Shown here: piece after piece, positions 36,812 to 46,525 of the stretch
Numbering within the stretch: the stretch's first letter is position 1
Layout of the letters: the number at the start of each line of letters is the position of its first letter
From: an uncultured Bacteroidota bacterium
GTDB taxonomy: Bacteria > Bacteroidota > Bacteroidia > Bacteroidales > UBA12481
Length of the DNA stretch: 56,532 bases
NCBI GenBank assembly: GCA_903851365.1
Contig: CAINOB010000093.1
Coordinates: 1-56,532, forward strand
Reading direction: 5' to 3'
The notes under the pieces: generated by a model
What the model saw: the letters and a program-made list of their open reading frames with translations, nothing else
Told to the model about the DNA's origin: nothing
Database searches by the model: none
Translations under genes and position numbers: made by a program

Positions 36812-36850
36812 AACCCCTGTAGGTTATAAACTTACAGGGGTTCTTTTTTT
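36812..36850. terminator. Bidirectional terminator between tRNA-Asp and the efflux operon
   Basis: AACCCCTGTA (36812-36821) pairs with TACAGGGGTT (36833-36842); the stem extends to 14 bp including one G-U pair, with a 3-base loop. A T-run (36844-36850) follows on the plus strand and AT-rich sequence on the other side, so it can end both the tRNA transcript and the converging TolC-like gene. Confidence 0.9.
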
Positions 36851-36859
36851 AGTTCGGCG

Positions 36860-38170
36860 TCAGCGGGAAAGCTGTCCACTCATCCTCAGCAGCTCCGTTT
36901 CACTTGCCTTACTCCTGAACTGTGCAGTCAGAAAGCGGTTCTCAGCATCCATCAGCTTTTTCTGGGTCTCCCTCAATTCAATATCGTTCGCTGAACCTAT
37001 GCGGTATTTCTCCTGGGCGATCGAAAGGTTACGTTGGGCCAAAGCAACATTCTCCTTCTCAAAAGTGGCCAACTGAAGATTGGTTTCATAGTCATTGAAA
37101 ATTCGCTGAAGATGAGCCTTGGAATTCAACTCCGATTGCTCAACCTCTAATTTCGCCGATTCAACACGGATCTGTGTCTTGCTTCGGTTATGATTCTCGT
37201 TTAGCCCGTCAAAAATGGTATATGATGCATTTAGTCCAAAGTTATAACCGTTTCTCTGGCTGAGTGAGGTGATGGCAACATCAGATACTGACTTGTTATA
37301 ATTATACCCTGAAGTGAAATTCAAACGCGGATAAAGCGTTGAATTTGCCATCTTTCGTTCCAGCAATGCAATACTAAGGTTGGTGCGCGCCATGCGGATT
37401 TCAGGATTCTCTTCCTTTATCAGCACCCACAGCTTCTCAAACAAAAGACCCGTTTGTACCGGGATATCATTGGTAACGTTAAATGGTTCAAATAAATCAC
37501 GGCATAATAACCTGTTTAGCTCAACCTTGTTATTTTGTAGCATTTTAACCTGTTGGATAAATGCAGAACTGTCTGCATTATAATCCACACTGGCTTGCAA
37601 AAAGGAGAGTTCTGAACTGGATCCGAAAGTCACTCCGGCCTTTGCAATCCTTTTACGTTCCGATGTGATAGCCATAGCTTCCCTGTACACATCAACCAAT
37701 TTTTGCTGCGTAATTATAGAGTAATAGGCCAATATAACATCTGTAACAGTGTTCTCAACAACCGATTGCAACTGCAGATCAGTCATGTATTTCAAATCAC
37801 CCAGCCGGCTTTTTTGAATAAACATATTGAAACCATCAAAGAGGGTCCAGGCCAGAGTAACTCCTCCACTCAAATTATTACTCTTGGCATTCGGACTTTG
37901 CTTCTCCCTTCCGTCGTTGTATTGTTCAAATGTTTTACTGACCGCAACACTTCGTGCCCCTGCCAGACTGAGCTTAGGCAGCATGCCGGCTGCTCCTGCA
38001 GTATTATTCAAATCAGCAATCTTCGTTTCCTTCGCCGCCAAAGCAATGTCGAAGTTTTTTTGAATTGCAATAACAATAGCCTGATCAAGTAATAGGGTGT
38101 CCTGAGCAATCAGTGTGCCCCCGAGAAAGATCTGGGCAAAAATTATCAGCTTAATGACTTTCTTGTTCAT
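36860..38170 (-). CDS. TolC-family outer membrane efflux channel
   Basis: The start at 38170 (MNKKVIKLIIFAQIFLGG) gives a clean signal peptide ending in LIAQ and 436 residues; the longer frame to 38338 overlaps the pump gene deeply and is not used. The product shows the two alternating coiled-coil/beta repeats of TolC proteins, for example IAIQKNFDIALAAKETKIA in the first half and RTNLSIALLERKMANSTLYP in the second. It forms the outer membrane exit of the RND system. It overlaps the pump gene by 20 bp and ends at a strong terminator. Confidence 0.92.
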   Translation of the reverse strand: MNKKVIKLIIFAQIFLGGTLIAQDTLLLDQAIVIAIQKNFDIALAAKETKIADLNNTAGAAGMLPKLSLAGARSVAVSKTFEQYNDGREKQSPNAKSNNLSGGVTLAWTLFDGFNMFIQKSRLGDLKYMTDLQLQSVVENTVTDVILAYYSIITQQKLVDVYREAMAITSERKRIAKAGVTFGSSSELSFLQASVDYNADSSAFIQQVKMLQNNKVELNRLLCRDLFEPFNVTNDIPVQTGLLFEKLWVLIKEENPEIRMARTNLSIALLERKMANSTLYPRLNFTSGYNYNKSVSDVAITSLSQRNGYNFGLNASYTIFDGLNENHNRSKTQIRVESAKLEVEQSELNSKAHLQRIFNDYETNLQLATFEKENVALAQRNLSIAQEKYRIGSANDIELRETQKKLMDAENRFLTAQFRSKASETELLRMSGQLSR

Positions 38171-41100
38171 AGTCCTTGGATTCGATTTTCTTTTTACTTC
38201 CTGAAATGTAAGTGTATAACGATGGGATAACAAATAACGTGAGGATAAGCGCAAAAAGGAGTCCCCCAATGATAACGATACCCATTGACACACGACTTTT
38301 TGCGCCTGCTCCCAATGCGAGGGCAATAGGCAATGCACCTAAGACAGTGGCCAGACTCGTCATCAGAATGGGCCTGAAACGCTGGGTTGCGGCTTCAAGT
38401 GCAGATGTTCTCAGATCCAACCCTGTCTCTTTTTTCTGATTGGCGAACTCGACAATTAATATTCCGTTTTTCGTCACGATACCAATTAACATGATCATGC
38501 CGATCTCACTGAAAATATTCAGCGTCTGACCGAAAAGTAAAAGCGAAATAATAGCTCCGGCGATAGCCAGTGGCACAGTAAGCATAATCACCATGGGGTC
38601 CCGGAAACTTTCAAATTGGGCCGACAGGATCAGATAAATGAGTACCAAAGCCAATAGGAATGCAAATATCAGCGTGTTTGAACTTTCAGCATAATCTCTT
38701 GATACTCCTGTGAGCGAAGTGGTGAAAGTATCGTCTAGCGACTCGTCGGCAATCTTTTGCATAGCCGCAATTCCCTGGCCCAGCGTATATCCTTTTGCCG
38801 GCGATGCAGAGATAGTAGCTGAAATGTATCGGTTGAAACGGTAAAGGGTAGGGAGGTTAACCGGGTAATCAATTTTGACAATGTTATCAAGCTGGATCAT
38901 AACTCCCTGCTTGTTTCTGATGTAAATAGTGCTCAGGTCAATAGGCTGATCCCTGAATTGACGGTCGGCCTGACAGATTATCTGGTATTGTTTGCTGTTG
39001 AGAATGAAAAATCCCATTCGTTGTCCACCGAAATATAATTGAAGGGTTTCGGCGATGTCTCGTAAGGTTAATCCTAATGTCCGGGCCCTGTCACGGTCGA
39101 TCTTTAAGGTCATTTCCGGTTTGTTGAATTTAAGGTTTAGGTCGACAACCTGAAAAGCCGGACTCGTTTGCGCCTTTTCCATGAAGGCTGGAATCGCAGC
39201 ACGCAATTTTTCCAAACTGGTAGCCTGGATAACAAACTGAACCGGTAACCCAGAGTTACGCCCGCCACCGATAGTTTGTTCCTGAGTAACAAAACTTTTG
39301 GCAAATGTCATTGGCCTTAATACCCGGGTCAGATCATCTGCAATCTGTTGCTGCGAACGTTTGCGATCTTCCGCTGGGACTAAGGTAATCCTGATATTTC
39401 CGGTATTCGACCCCGACCCGCCTCCCATGGCGGTCATTCCCATGTAAGAGTCCTTTTCCTGGAGGGTATCGACTATGGCAACTACTTTCTGCATATAAGC
39501 ATCCATTTTCTCGAAAGCAATCCCTTCAGGTGCGGTGGAAGAGATGGATAGCCGTCCCTTATCCTCGAGCGGGGCAAGCTCCCCCGGGATCTTTGGCATC
39601 AGTAATGCCACCAACCCAATCGAGATGCCCATAACGATGAATGCAAGCCAGCGGTACTTCAGAAATACTTTTAATGAACGATTGTACCAGCCAATCAGTC
39701 CGACAAAGAAAGGCTCGGTAGCCCTGTAAAATGGATTGTGATGTTCTGAATGCTTTAACCAGTTTGCAGCCAGCATCGGCGTCAGTGTCAGCGATACGAA
39801 TGCTGAGATCAATACGGCACCCGCCATAACGACTCCAAATTCCCGGAACAATTTACCGGTTAATCCTTGCAGGAAAATAATCGGAAGAAAAACGGCAGCG
39901 AGCGTGATGGTTGTCGATAAAATAGCAAAGAAAATCTCCTTCGACCCTTTAAAACCCGCCTCCATCGGCGTCATCCCCTTCTCGATTTTTGTATAAATAT
40001 TCTCCAGAACCACAATGGCATCATCTACCACAAGCCCCGTTGCAAGTACGATGCTAAGCAGAGTGAGTATATTGATGCTAAATCCGGCCAGGTACATAAT
40101 AAAGAAGGAACCAACCAGGGAAATCGGTATCGCAATAACCGGAATGATCGTAGTCCTCCATTCCCTGAAGAAGAGGAAAATGATCAGGGCAACTAGAGAA
40201 AACGCAATCAGGATAGTCTCTTCAACTTCGGTAATGGCTTTTCTGATTGATAAGGTGGTGTCGCTTGATACCCCTACTGTAATATCTTCAGGCATCTCCC
40301 GTTTGATTTCCTCCAATCGCTTCTTTATTTCATCAACGATGGCAATCTGATTTGAACCCGGTTGCGGGATGATAGCCAGACCAACCATTGGGATTTTACC
40401 GTTACCACGCATGACAGTTTTTTCGTTCTCCGGCATGAGTTCAGCATGCCCGATATCTTTAAACTTGACCAGCGTGCCCTGGGATTCCCTGATAATAAGG
40501 TTGTCAAATTGTTCCTTGGTGCTGATCCGTCCTATGGTTCTCACAGAAAGTTCAGTTCCATAACCTTCAACCCGGCCCGAAGGAAGCTCGATATTTTCTC
40601 GGGAAACAGCATCTCGGATATCTGCCGGTGTAATACCATATCCTGCTAATTTTAAAGGATCGATAAAAAGCTTGATTGAGTATCTTTTTTCCCCCCAGAT
40701 ACGAATCTCGCTAACCCCCGGCGTTGTCTGCAGACGTTCCTTGAAAAGGTTGTTTGCAATTTCGGAGAGTTGAAGAAGATTGCGTTTGTCGCTCTGAATG
40801 GTTAACCCGAAAATAGGGTTGGAATCTGCGTCGGATTTTACAACCTGGGGAGGATCCACGTCCGGTGGCAACGATCTCAAAGCACGGGATACCCTGTCAC
40901 GAACATCATTTGCTGCCGCTTCCATGTCGGTCCCGATCTGAAATTCTACCGAGATGCTGCTACCCCCATCTCGCGAAGAGGAGGTTAGTGTCCGGATACC
41001 AGCTATCCCGTTGATACTCTCTTCTAATGGCTCAGTGATCTGGCTCTCAATTATTTCAGCGTTGGCCCCTGGATAAGAAGTGCTTACGCTCACAGTAGGA

Positions 41101-41225
41101 GGATCTACACTCGGATATTCCCTGACACCAAGGAACGAGAATCCAATAATCCCGAAAAGAATTATCAGTATGGAAACCACAAGAGCCAATACAGGCCGCT
41201 TGATGAAAATTCCGGAAAAATTCAT
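38151..41225 (-). CDS. RND-family inner membrane efflux pump (AcrB/MexB-like, HAE1)
   Basis: The 1024-residue protein is a complete HAE1-type RND transporter. It has the N-terminal helix (FIKRPVLALVVSILIILFG), two periplasmic porter loops and twelve predicted helices, with the proton-relay Asp pair in TM4 (GLVVDDAIVVLEN). The IMVGIVTKNGILI-like segment near residue 935 reads IMLIGIVTKNGILIVEFANQ. It exports hydrophobic drugs, bile-salt-like compounds or lipids using the proton gradient. It lies 16 bp downstream of the fusion protein gene. Confidence 0.95.
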   Translation of the reverse strand: MNFSGIFIKRPVLALVVSILIILFGIIGFSFLGVREYPSVDPPTVSVSTSYPGANAEIIESQITEPLEESINGIAGIRTLTSSSRDGGSSISVEFQIGTDMEAAANDVRDRVSRALRSLPPDVDPPQVVKSDADSNPIFGLTIQSDKRNLLQLSEIANNLFKERLQTTPGVSEIRIWGEKRYSIKLFIDPLKLAGYGITPADIRDAVSRENIELPSGRVEGYGTELSVRTIGRISTKEQFDNLIIRESQGTLVKFKDIGHAELMPENEKTVMRGNGKIPMVGLAIIPQPGSNQIAIVDEIKKRLEEIKREMPEDITVGVSSDTTLSIRKAITEVEETILIAFSLVALIIFLFFREWRTTIIPVIAIPISLVGSFFIMYLAGFSINILTLLSIVLATGLVVDDAIVVLENIYTKIEKGMTPMEAGFKGSKEIFFAILSTTITLAAVFLPIIFLQGLTGKLFREFGVVMAGAVLISAFVSLTLTPMLAANWLKHSEHHNPFYRATEPFFVGLIGWYNRSLKVFLKYRWLAFIVMGISIGLVALLMPKIPGELAPLEDKGRLSISSTAPEGIAFEKMDAYMQKVVAIVDTLQEKDSYMGMTAMGGGSGSNTGNIRITLVPAEDRKRSQQQIADDLTRVLRPMTFAKSFVTQEQTIGGGRNSGLPVQFVIQATSLEKLRAAIPAFMEKAQTSPAFQVVDLNLKFNKPEMTLKIDRDRARTLGLTLRDIAETLQLYFGGQRMGFFILNSKQYQIICQADRQFRDQPIDLSTIYIRNKQGVMIQLDNIVKIDYPVNLPTLYRFNRYISATISASPAKGYTLGQGIAAMQKIADESLDDTFTTSLTGVSRDYAESSNTLIFAFLLALVLIYLILSAQFESFRDPMVIMLTVPLAIAGAIISLLLFGQTLNIFSEIGMIMLIGIVTKNGILIVEFANQKKETGLDLRTSALEAATQRFRPILMTSLATVLGALPIALALGAGAKSRVSMGIVIIGGLLFALILTLFVIPSLYTYISGSKKKIESKDYEQESH

Positions 41226-41241
41226 ATTAATACCAGTTTAA

Positions 41242-42354
41242 TTATTTGGTAGTCATCTGTTTGGATTGGCCTTTGCCTCTCACCGACACTGGCGTCCCAT
41301 CGCTGATCTGAAGAAGACCGGAAACAACCACACTGTCGCCAGCTTGTAATCCTTTGGTGATCTGTACATCTTTTTCGGTTCTGATACCTGCAAAAATTGG
41401 CACAGAAGAAGCTTTCCCTCCCTTTACAATGAATACCTTATTTCCTGTTATATCCCCGACCAGAGCCTCCGAAGGAACCTTTATAGCATCTGGAATCTGT
41501 TCCAAAACAGCACTGATCCTGGCAAATGTTCCCGGAACCAGAAGCCTTTTTGGATTTGAACAGGTCGCTCTAACCTTGATTGTTCTTGTCGATTCATCAA
41601 CCCCTGATTCAACGGCGTAAACCTTGCCAGAAAATGGTTCCGGCGTATAATCCATACTAATGCTGATGGGCATCCCGTTTTTGACAAATTGGGTGTATTT
41701 TTCCGGCACCGAAAATTCCACTTTAATCGGATCTACCTGTTGCAATGTGGCTATCAGCGTATTCGAAGGGATATAGCTCCCGGGACTGACATTTCTTAAC
41801 CCGATTTTTCCGGTCAGTGGTGCGAATATTTGAGTTTTAGCTATCTGGGCATCAAGTATTTTGCGCTCTGCCTGTATGGACTGTAACTGATTGGCCACAA
41901 CATCATATTCTTCCTGACTGACAGCTTTGATGTCCAACAATTGCTTTTTGCGATACTCTTCGGCTTGAGCCATTTTTTCCTGTACCGAATTTTTAAATAG
42001 CTGAGCCTGAAGGTCCTGGTCATTGATCTTTAGCAGAAGAGTTCCTTGCTTAACGTCACTCCCTTCACTGAAGAATATCCCGGTAACCCGTCCTGAAACT
42101 TCATTTCGTATCTCAACTTTTTCATTAGGCAGTAAAGTACCTGTTGAGTAAATAATATTTACCATGGTATCCGGCTTGATAACCAAAACCTCGATATTAA
42201 CGGTGCCCGATCTTTTACCGGCCGGTCCAGCAACAACTTTTGGCTTTTCTTTGCAGGAAATGATCGTAGCGAAAATTACCAGGGAAATAATGAGAATTGG
42301 TGCCCGCTTAACAATTGCATGTCTCTTTGTGCGGATTGGCTGATAAATAGTCAT
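41242..42354 (-). CDS. Membrane fusion protein (periplasmic adaptor) of the RND system
   Basis: The 370-residue lipoprotein (TIISC, Cys34) bridges pump and outer membrane channel. The domain order is barrel-sandwich hybrid split by a short alpha-hairpin (about 60-200; EVSGRVTGIFFSEGSDVKQGTLL and GKIGLRNVSPGSYIPSN), a beta-barrel and a membrane-proximal domain ending VVVSGLLQISDGTPV. It is the first gene of the operon. No regulator gene is attached; the 200-bp region upstream (42355-42557) has no clear promoter box that I can name. Confidence 0.93.
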   Translation of the reverse strand: MTIYQPIRTKRHAIVKRAPILIISLVIFATIISCKEKPKVVAGPAGKRSGTVNIEVLVIKPDTMVNIIYSTGTLLPNEKVEIRNEVSGRVTGIFFSEGSDVKQGTLLLKINDQDLQAQLFKNSVQEKMAQAEEYRKKQLLDIKAVSQEEYDVVANQLQSIQAERKILDAQIAKTQIFAPLTGKIGLRNVSPGSYIPSNTLIATLQQVDPIKVEFSVPEKYTQFVKNGMPISISMDYTPEPFSGKVYAVESGVDESTRTIKVRATCSNPKRLLVPGTFARISAVLEQIPDAIKVPSEALVGDITGNKVFIVKGGKASSVPIFAGIRTEKDVQITKGLQAGDSVVVSGLLQISDGTPVSVRGKGQSKQMTTK

Positions 42355-42578
42355 AAAATATTTAGTATTATCTTGATATTCAATAGCTGAAGCAAATTGG
42401 TTTTAAGTGGGTAAAGCTACCAAATAGTGGAGGGAGTACCTTCATCTCAAAAGTTAATAAATCCTAAAAATATCGGGATCATTAGAGCAAACATTATCAT
42501 GGCCGGCCGGTATTCGGCGAACGTATTCTGAAAAAATATATTTAGTACATTCAGCCTTTGAAAAATCATTCAATAGCT

Positions 42579-44048
42579 GTGAAATACCTTCCTCAAAGTA
42601 TTGCTGGCCTTGCTTTCCTCGGACTTTTCCAGGGATGCGAAAAGAAGGCTGATTTGTCAAGCCCGAATGTCGTTCTGATCTTCATGGACGATATGGGATA
42701 CGGCGACCTTACCTGTTTTGGAGCACCTTCAGGCTACCGGACCCCCAATATTGATCGGCTGGCAGCCGGTGGATTGCGTTTCACTCAGTTTTATTCAGCT
42801 CAGGCAGTTTCAACTGCTTCCCGGGCAGGCCTGATGACCGGCTGTTACCCGAACCGTATCGGTCTGGTGGGAGCAATAAACCATACCGCTAAGCATGGCA
42901 TCAACCAAAATGAAATGACAATGGCTGAATTGTTGAAGCAAAAAGGCTATGCTACAGGAATGGTTGGGAAATGGCATTTAGGTCATCATAAACAATTTCT
43001 TCCTCTGCAAAATGGCTTTGATGATTTTCTTGGCTTGCCATATTCCAATGATATGTGGCCGGTGCGTTACGAAGGGTATGGGTATGATCCCGAATCTGCG
43101 CCGGTAAGGCCCGGTGACAATCCTCCGCTTCCTCTGATTGATTGCAACGATACAATAAGGTACTTAAAGACACTGACGGATCAGGATCAGTTGACCACTC
43201 TTTATACCGAAAGGGCAATCAGTTTTATCAAAAAAAACCAAAAGGCTCCATTCTTTCTGTATTTCGCCCATTCGATGGTACACACTCCATTGGCAGTATC
43301 AAAAAAGTTTCAGGGGAAAAGCAAGCAGGGACGATTTGGCGATGTTATGATGGAGGTGGACTGGTCCGTTGGGGAAATCATGAAAACTCTTGATGACCTT
43401 AGACTGACATCGAATACACTGGTAATTTTTACCAGTGATAATGGGCCCTGGCTGAATTTCGGCGCTCATGCAGGAAACGCTGGCGGGCTCAGGGAAGGGA
43501 AAGGCGTGAGTTTTGAAGGCGGCCAAAAGGTTCCCTGCATCATGCGATGGCCGGCTGTTATCCCTGCCGGAACAGTAACCGGGCAACTGGCTTCCACAAT
43601 TGACATTTTTCCAACCCTGGCAAGCATCACTGGAACTTCAATGCCAGTCCATATTATAGATGGTGTTGATATTTCACCGATTTTGAGAGGCGATTTCGAA
43701 TGTGCTCCCCGGGTGAACTTTTATTATTACTACAATAGCAACAGTCTGGAAGGAGTCAGGATAGGAACCTGGAAATTGGTTCTCCCACACACCTACCGTT
43801 CCTATGTGGGCGTACTTCCACGCGATGATGGAAAACCAGGGCCTTATGCGAAAGATTCCTGCGGTGAGTTACTGTTTGACCTGCGTCGTGATCCGGGTGA
43901 ACAATATGATGTTAAAGAAATGTATCCTGATATCCTTTTAAAATTGCATAAGCTTGCCGATGAAGCCCGTTTGGATCTTGGCGATGATCTTACGGGAGCT
44001 CCGGGTGCAAACCGTCGTCCCCCTGGTAAACTTGTCGGAACGAATTAA
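42579..44048 (+). CDS. Ser-type sulfatase lipoprotein (S1 family)
   Basis: The reading frame opens with TTG at 42558; the GTG at 42579 is preferred because it gives a compact lipoprotein signal (MKYLPQSIAGLAFLGLFQGC). Neither start has a clear ribosome binding site. The 489-residue S1 sulfatase has VVLIFMDDMGYGDL, KWHLGHH and FTSDNGPW. Its modified residue is a serine (codon TCA; residue 78 from the GTG start) in STASR, so it should be activated by an anaerobic radical-SAM maturase (anSME). The substrate is unknown. It stands alone, away from the two Cys-type sulfatases. Confidence 0.9.
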   Translation: MKYLPQSIAGLAFLGLFQGCEKKADLSSPNVVLIFMDDMGYGDLTCFGAPSGYRTPNIDRLAAGGLRFTQFYSAQAVSTASRAGLMTGCYPNRIGLVGAINHTAKHGINQNEMTMAELLKQKGYATGMVGKWHLGHHKQFLPLQNGFDDFLGLPYSNDMWPVRYEGYGYDPESAPVRPGDNPPLPLIDCNDTIRYLKTLTDQDQLTTLYTERAISFIKKNQKAPFFLYFAHSMVHTPLAVSKKFQGKSKQGRFGDVMMEVDWSVGEIMKTLDDLRLTSNTLVIFTSDNGPWLNFGAHAGNAGGLREGKGVSFEGGQKVPCIMRWPAVIPAGTVTGQLASTIDIFPTLASITGTSMPVHIIDGVDISPILRGDFECAPRVNFYYYYNSNSLEGVRIGTWKLVLPHTYRSYVGVLPRDDGKPGPYAKDSCGELLFDLRRDPGEQYDVKEMYPDILLKLHKLADEARLDLGDDLTGAPGANRRPPGKLVGTN

Positions 44049-44068
44049 TGATGGGCGGCATCATTTTT
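44047..44068 (+). terminator. Short terminator after the Ser-type sulfatase
   Basis: AATGATG (44047-44053), a GGCGG loop and CATCATT (44059-44065), then further T residues. The hairpin overlaps the stop codon. It is short and AT-rich, so activity is uncertain. Confidence 0.45.
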
Positions 44069-44094
44069 GTTAGAAATTCGGAAAATTTGTCATT

Positions 44095-44661
44095 ATGAAA
44101 AAGTCGATATATTTTGTGTTGATGCTCTTGGTTTCGATGGCTATGGCAGGCTGTATGAAAGAAAACTGCGGATGCGAGCCTAAAACAGATCCACCTGTGC
44201 TCTTTCAATACGAATATTACAATTATGCCTGGGGGTTCCGCCACTTCGGTTTCATGATCGATGGCGAGGGCCGGGTCAACGGTTTCCGTCAGCCAAAAAA
44301 TTGGACTGCCCCCGATTCTATGGGAATGATAAGTAGGTCTGACCTGGAATATAATCTCTATCAGTGCGATACAGTGTATACAAGGATTGACAGGTCAAAA
44401 CTGAACCAACATTATTCGAAAGTTGAAGATATACGATCCGGAAAAATCATTGACTATGGAATGGTAATGGCTGATGCCGGAACAGGTGAATTGTCAGCCT
44501 GGTACTGGAACAGGAAAGCCGGAAAATATGAGAATGTTTTCCTGATGTCAAATGGAGATATTTACAGGGTGAACAGCCATCCTGACGTTAAAGAAATGGT
44601 TGAATATCTCAAGGAAATAGGCAAAAAGACGAATAACTTTTACTGGTACGACGGAAAATAG
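44095..44661 (+). CDS. Small lipoprotein of unknown function
   Basis: The 188-residue protein has a lipobox (MAMAGC, Cys20) followed by Cys-rich KENCGCEP. The rest is rich in aromatic residues (YEYYNYAWGFRHFGF) with no domain I recognise. It lies between a Ser-type sulfatase and a tandem SGNH esterase on the same strand, but terminator-like and repeat-like sequences on both sides suggest separate transcription. Confidence 0.6.
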   Translation: MKKSIYFVLMLLVSMAMAGCMKENCGCEPKTDPPVLFQYEYYNYAWGFRHFGFMIDGEGRVNGFRQPKNWTAPDSMGMISRSDLEYNLYQCDTVYTRIDRSKLNQHYSKVEDIRSGKIIDYGMVMADAGTGELSAWYWNRKAGKYENVFLMSNGDIYRVNSHPDVKEMVEYLKEIGKKTNNFYWYDGK

Positions 44662-44690
44662 GAAGTCACCAGAAATGACCCTCGGAGCGT

Positions 44691-44725
44691 TGTCATCCCG
44701 TTGAAAAACGGGATCTCGTCCCTAA
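44691..44725. repeat. REP-like hairpin repeat
   Basis: ATCCCGTT (44695-44702), GAAA loop, AACGGGAT (44707-44714): a perfect 8-bp stem capped by a GNRA-type tetraloop, flanked by TGTC and CTCGTCCC. It resembles dispersed REP-type intergenic hairpins (GTCATCCCG ... CGGGATCTC). It is not followed by a T-run. Confidence 0.5.
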
Positions 44726-44761
44726 CCGCGAATTTCGCCAGAACTACATTATACTTAAGAA

Positions 44762-46525
44762 ATGCACTACAAGAAATTACTCGTATTAATCGCTGCGTTC
44801 GTAACAGGCCTTACAGTCTATTCCCAAAAGACCATATGGTGGAATCCCGCACAATCTGCTTTCCCTGTTATTGAAGGCCAGGCATGGCCAGGTGAGGTGA
44901 AGTCTTTTTATGACCGTCTTCCCGCACGTGCCGAAAAAACGGTACGGCCGGATGTCTGGAACCTGTCCCAAAACTCAGCCGGTTTGATCATCCGTTTTCG
45001 CACAAATGCCGCTAAAATATCTGTACGTTACAAGGTTATTGGCAACCTGAACATGCCGCACATGCCCTCAACCGGCGTAAGCGGACTGGATCTGTATGCG
45101 AAAAACAGCGATGGAACATGGCTCTGGGCAGCCGGGCGATATTCTTTTGGCGATACGGTTTCCTATCAGTTTACAGTAGATCCTAAAGATGCCTACCATG
45201 ATATGGGACGCGAATACCGGTTGTTTCTTCCTTTATATAATTCCGTGAAATGGATGGAAATTGGTGTTCCTGAAGGAACTCAGTTTTCTGCCCTTCCATT
45301 GCGGAAGGAAAAACCAATCGTTGTTTACGGAACCTCAATTGCTCAGGGGGGGTGCGCTTCACGACCAGGAATGGCCTGGACAGCTATTATGGGTCGAGAT
45401 CTTGACCGGCCTGTTATCAATCTTGCTTTTTCCGGTAATGGCAGGTTGGAAAAAGAATTGGCAGATCTGTTGTGTGAAATAGATCCTGAAATTTATATTC
45501 TTGACTGTCTGCCAAATCTTGTCCCGCAAAAGTCCTGGCCAAAGGAGGAAATTATTCGTCGTATCATGCAGACTGTCAAACAACTCAGGGAAAAAAGACC
45601 GCATGTTCCGATACTTCTCACCGATCATGATGGTTATACCGACGGGCAAATCAACCCAATTCGTAAGGCAGATTATATCTATGCAAATGAAGCACAGCAC
45701 GATGCTTTTGCTAAACTTAAAGCCGAAGGATTAAACGAGATTTATTTAATGACTTGCGAAGAGATTGGCCTTTCCCTTGATGGCACCGTCGATGGGACGC
45801 ATCCCTCCGACCTCGGAATGCAGCAATATGCTTTGGCTTACGAAAAAACTTTAAGGGTGATTCTCAAACAACCGCTAGGAATTTCATCAACTGCCATACC
45901 TTGCACGCAATACCGTGAACCCGGTATGTATGATTGGGAAGGACGGCACGAACTACTGCTGGGTATGAATCGCGAAAAACCTCCGAGAACCGTTTTTATT
46001 GGTAATTCCATAACCCATTACTGGGCAGGCGAACCTTCAAATCCACTTCATCGCGGCGAGGATTCATGGAAGGCTCTTCTCGACCCTCTGGGAGCCCGGA
46101 ATTTCGGCTTTGGCTGGGATCGCATTGAGAATGCACTTTGGCGCATTTATCACGATGAATTGACCGGATATCAGGCTGAGCATGTCTTGGTTAATATCGG
46201 GACAAATAATCTTCAGTGGAATACCGATCAGGAAATTTTAGAAGGCATGGAGCTTCTCCTGAAGGCCATAAAGAACAGACAGCCCTCGGCAGATATACTT
46301 TTACTGGGTTTATATCCCCGCCGTGAACAGGAACAGCGTGTTTCAGCATTGAATCTGAAATACGCTGTTCTCGCGGGTAAAATGAATATCCGCTATGCCG
46401 ATGTAGGACAGGATCTGCTCAAGCCGGATGCCAAGATCGACGAAACCCTGTTTACTGACGGCCTTCATCCGAACACTGCAGGCTATCGCAAAATTGCAGC
46501 GAAACTAGCTGATCTGGTACACTAA
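44762..46525 (+). CDS. Tandem SGNH/GDSL hydrolase, probable carbohydrate esterase
   Basis: The 587-residue secreted protein (signal peptide ending TVYSQ) contains an N-terminal beta-domain (about 25-180) and two SGNH hydrolase domains. The first (about 180-375) has S192 in YGTSIAQGG and D344-x-x-H347 in DGTHPSD. The second (about 405-585) has S416 in IGNSITHYW, NIGTNN, and D566-x-x-H569 in DGLHPNT. Both sets of catalytic residues are intact, so two esterase activities may sit in one chain. Removal of acetyl groups from glycans is likely. It ends 4 bp inside the convergent TonB receptor gene. Confidence 0.85.
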   Translation: MHYKKLLVLIAAFVTGLTVYSQKTIWWNPAQSAFPVIEGQAWPGEVKSFYDRLPARAEKTVRPDVWNLSQNSAGLIIRFRTNAAKISVRYKVIGNLNMPHMPSTGVSGLDLYAKNSDGTWLWAAGRYSFGDTVSYQFTVDPKDAYHDMGREYRLFLPLYNSVKWMEIGVPEGTQFSALPLRKEKPIVVYGTSIAQGGCASRPGMAWTAIMGRDLDRPVINLAFSGNGRLEKELADLLCEIDPEIYILDCLPNLVPQKSWPKEEIIRRIMQTVKQLREKRPHVPILLTDHDGYTDGQINPIRKADYIYANEAQHDAFAKLKAEGLNEIYLMTCEEIGLSLDGTVDGTHPSDLGMQQYALAYEKTLRVILKQPLGISSTAIPCTQYREPGMYDWEGRHELLLGMNREKPPRTVFIGNSITHYWAGEPSNPLHRGEDSWKALLDPLGARNFGFGWDRIENALWRIYHDELTGYQAEHVLVNIGTNNLQWNTDQEILEGMELLLKAIKNRQPSADILLLGLYPRREQEQRVSALNLKYAVLAGKMNIRYADVGQDLLKPDAKIDETLFTDGLHPNTAGYRKIAAKLADLVH

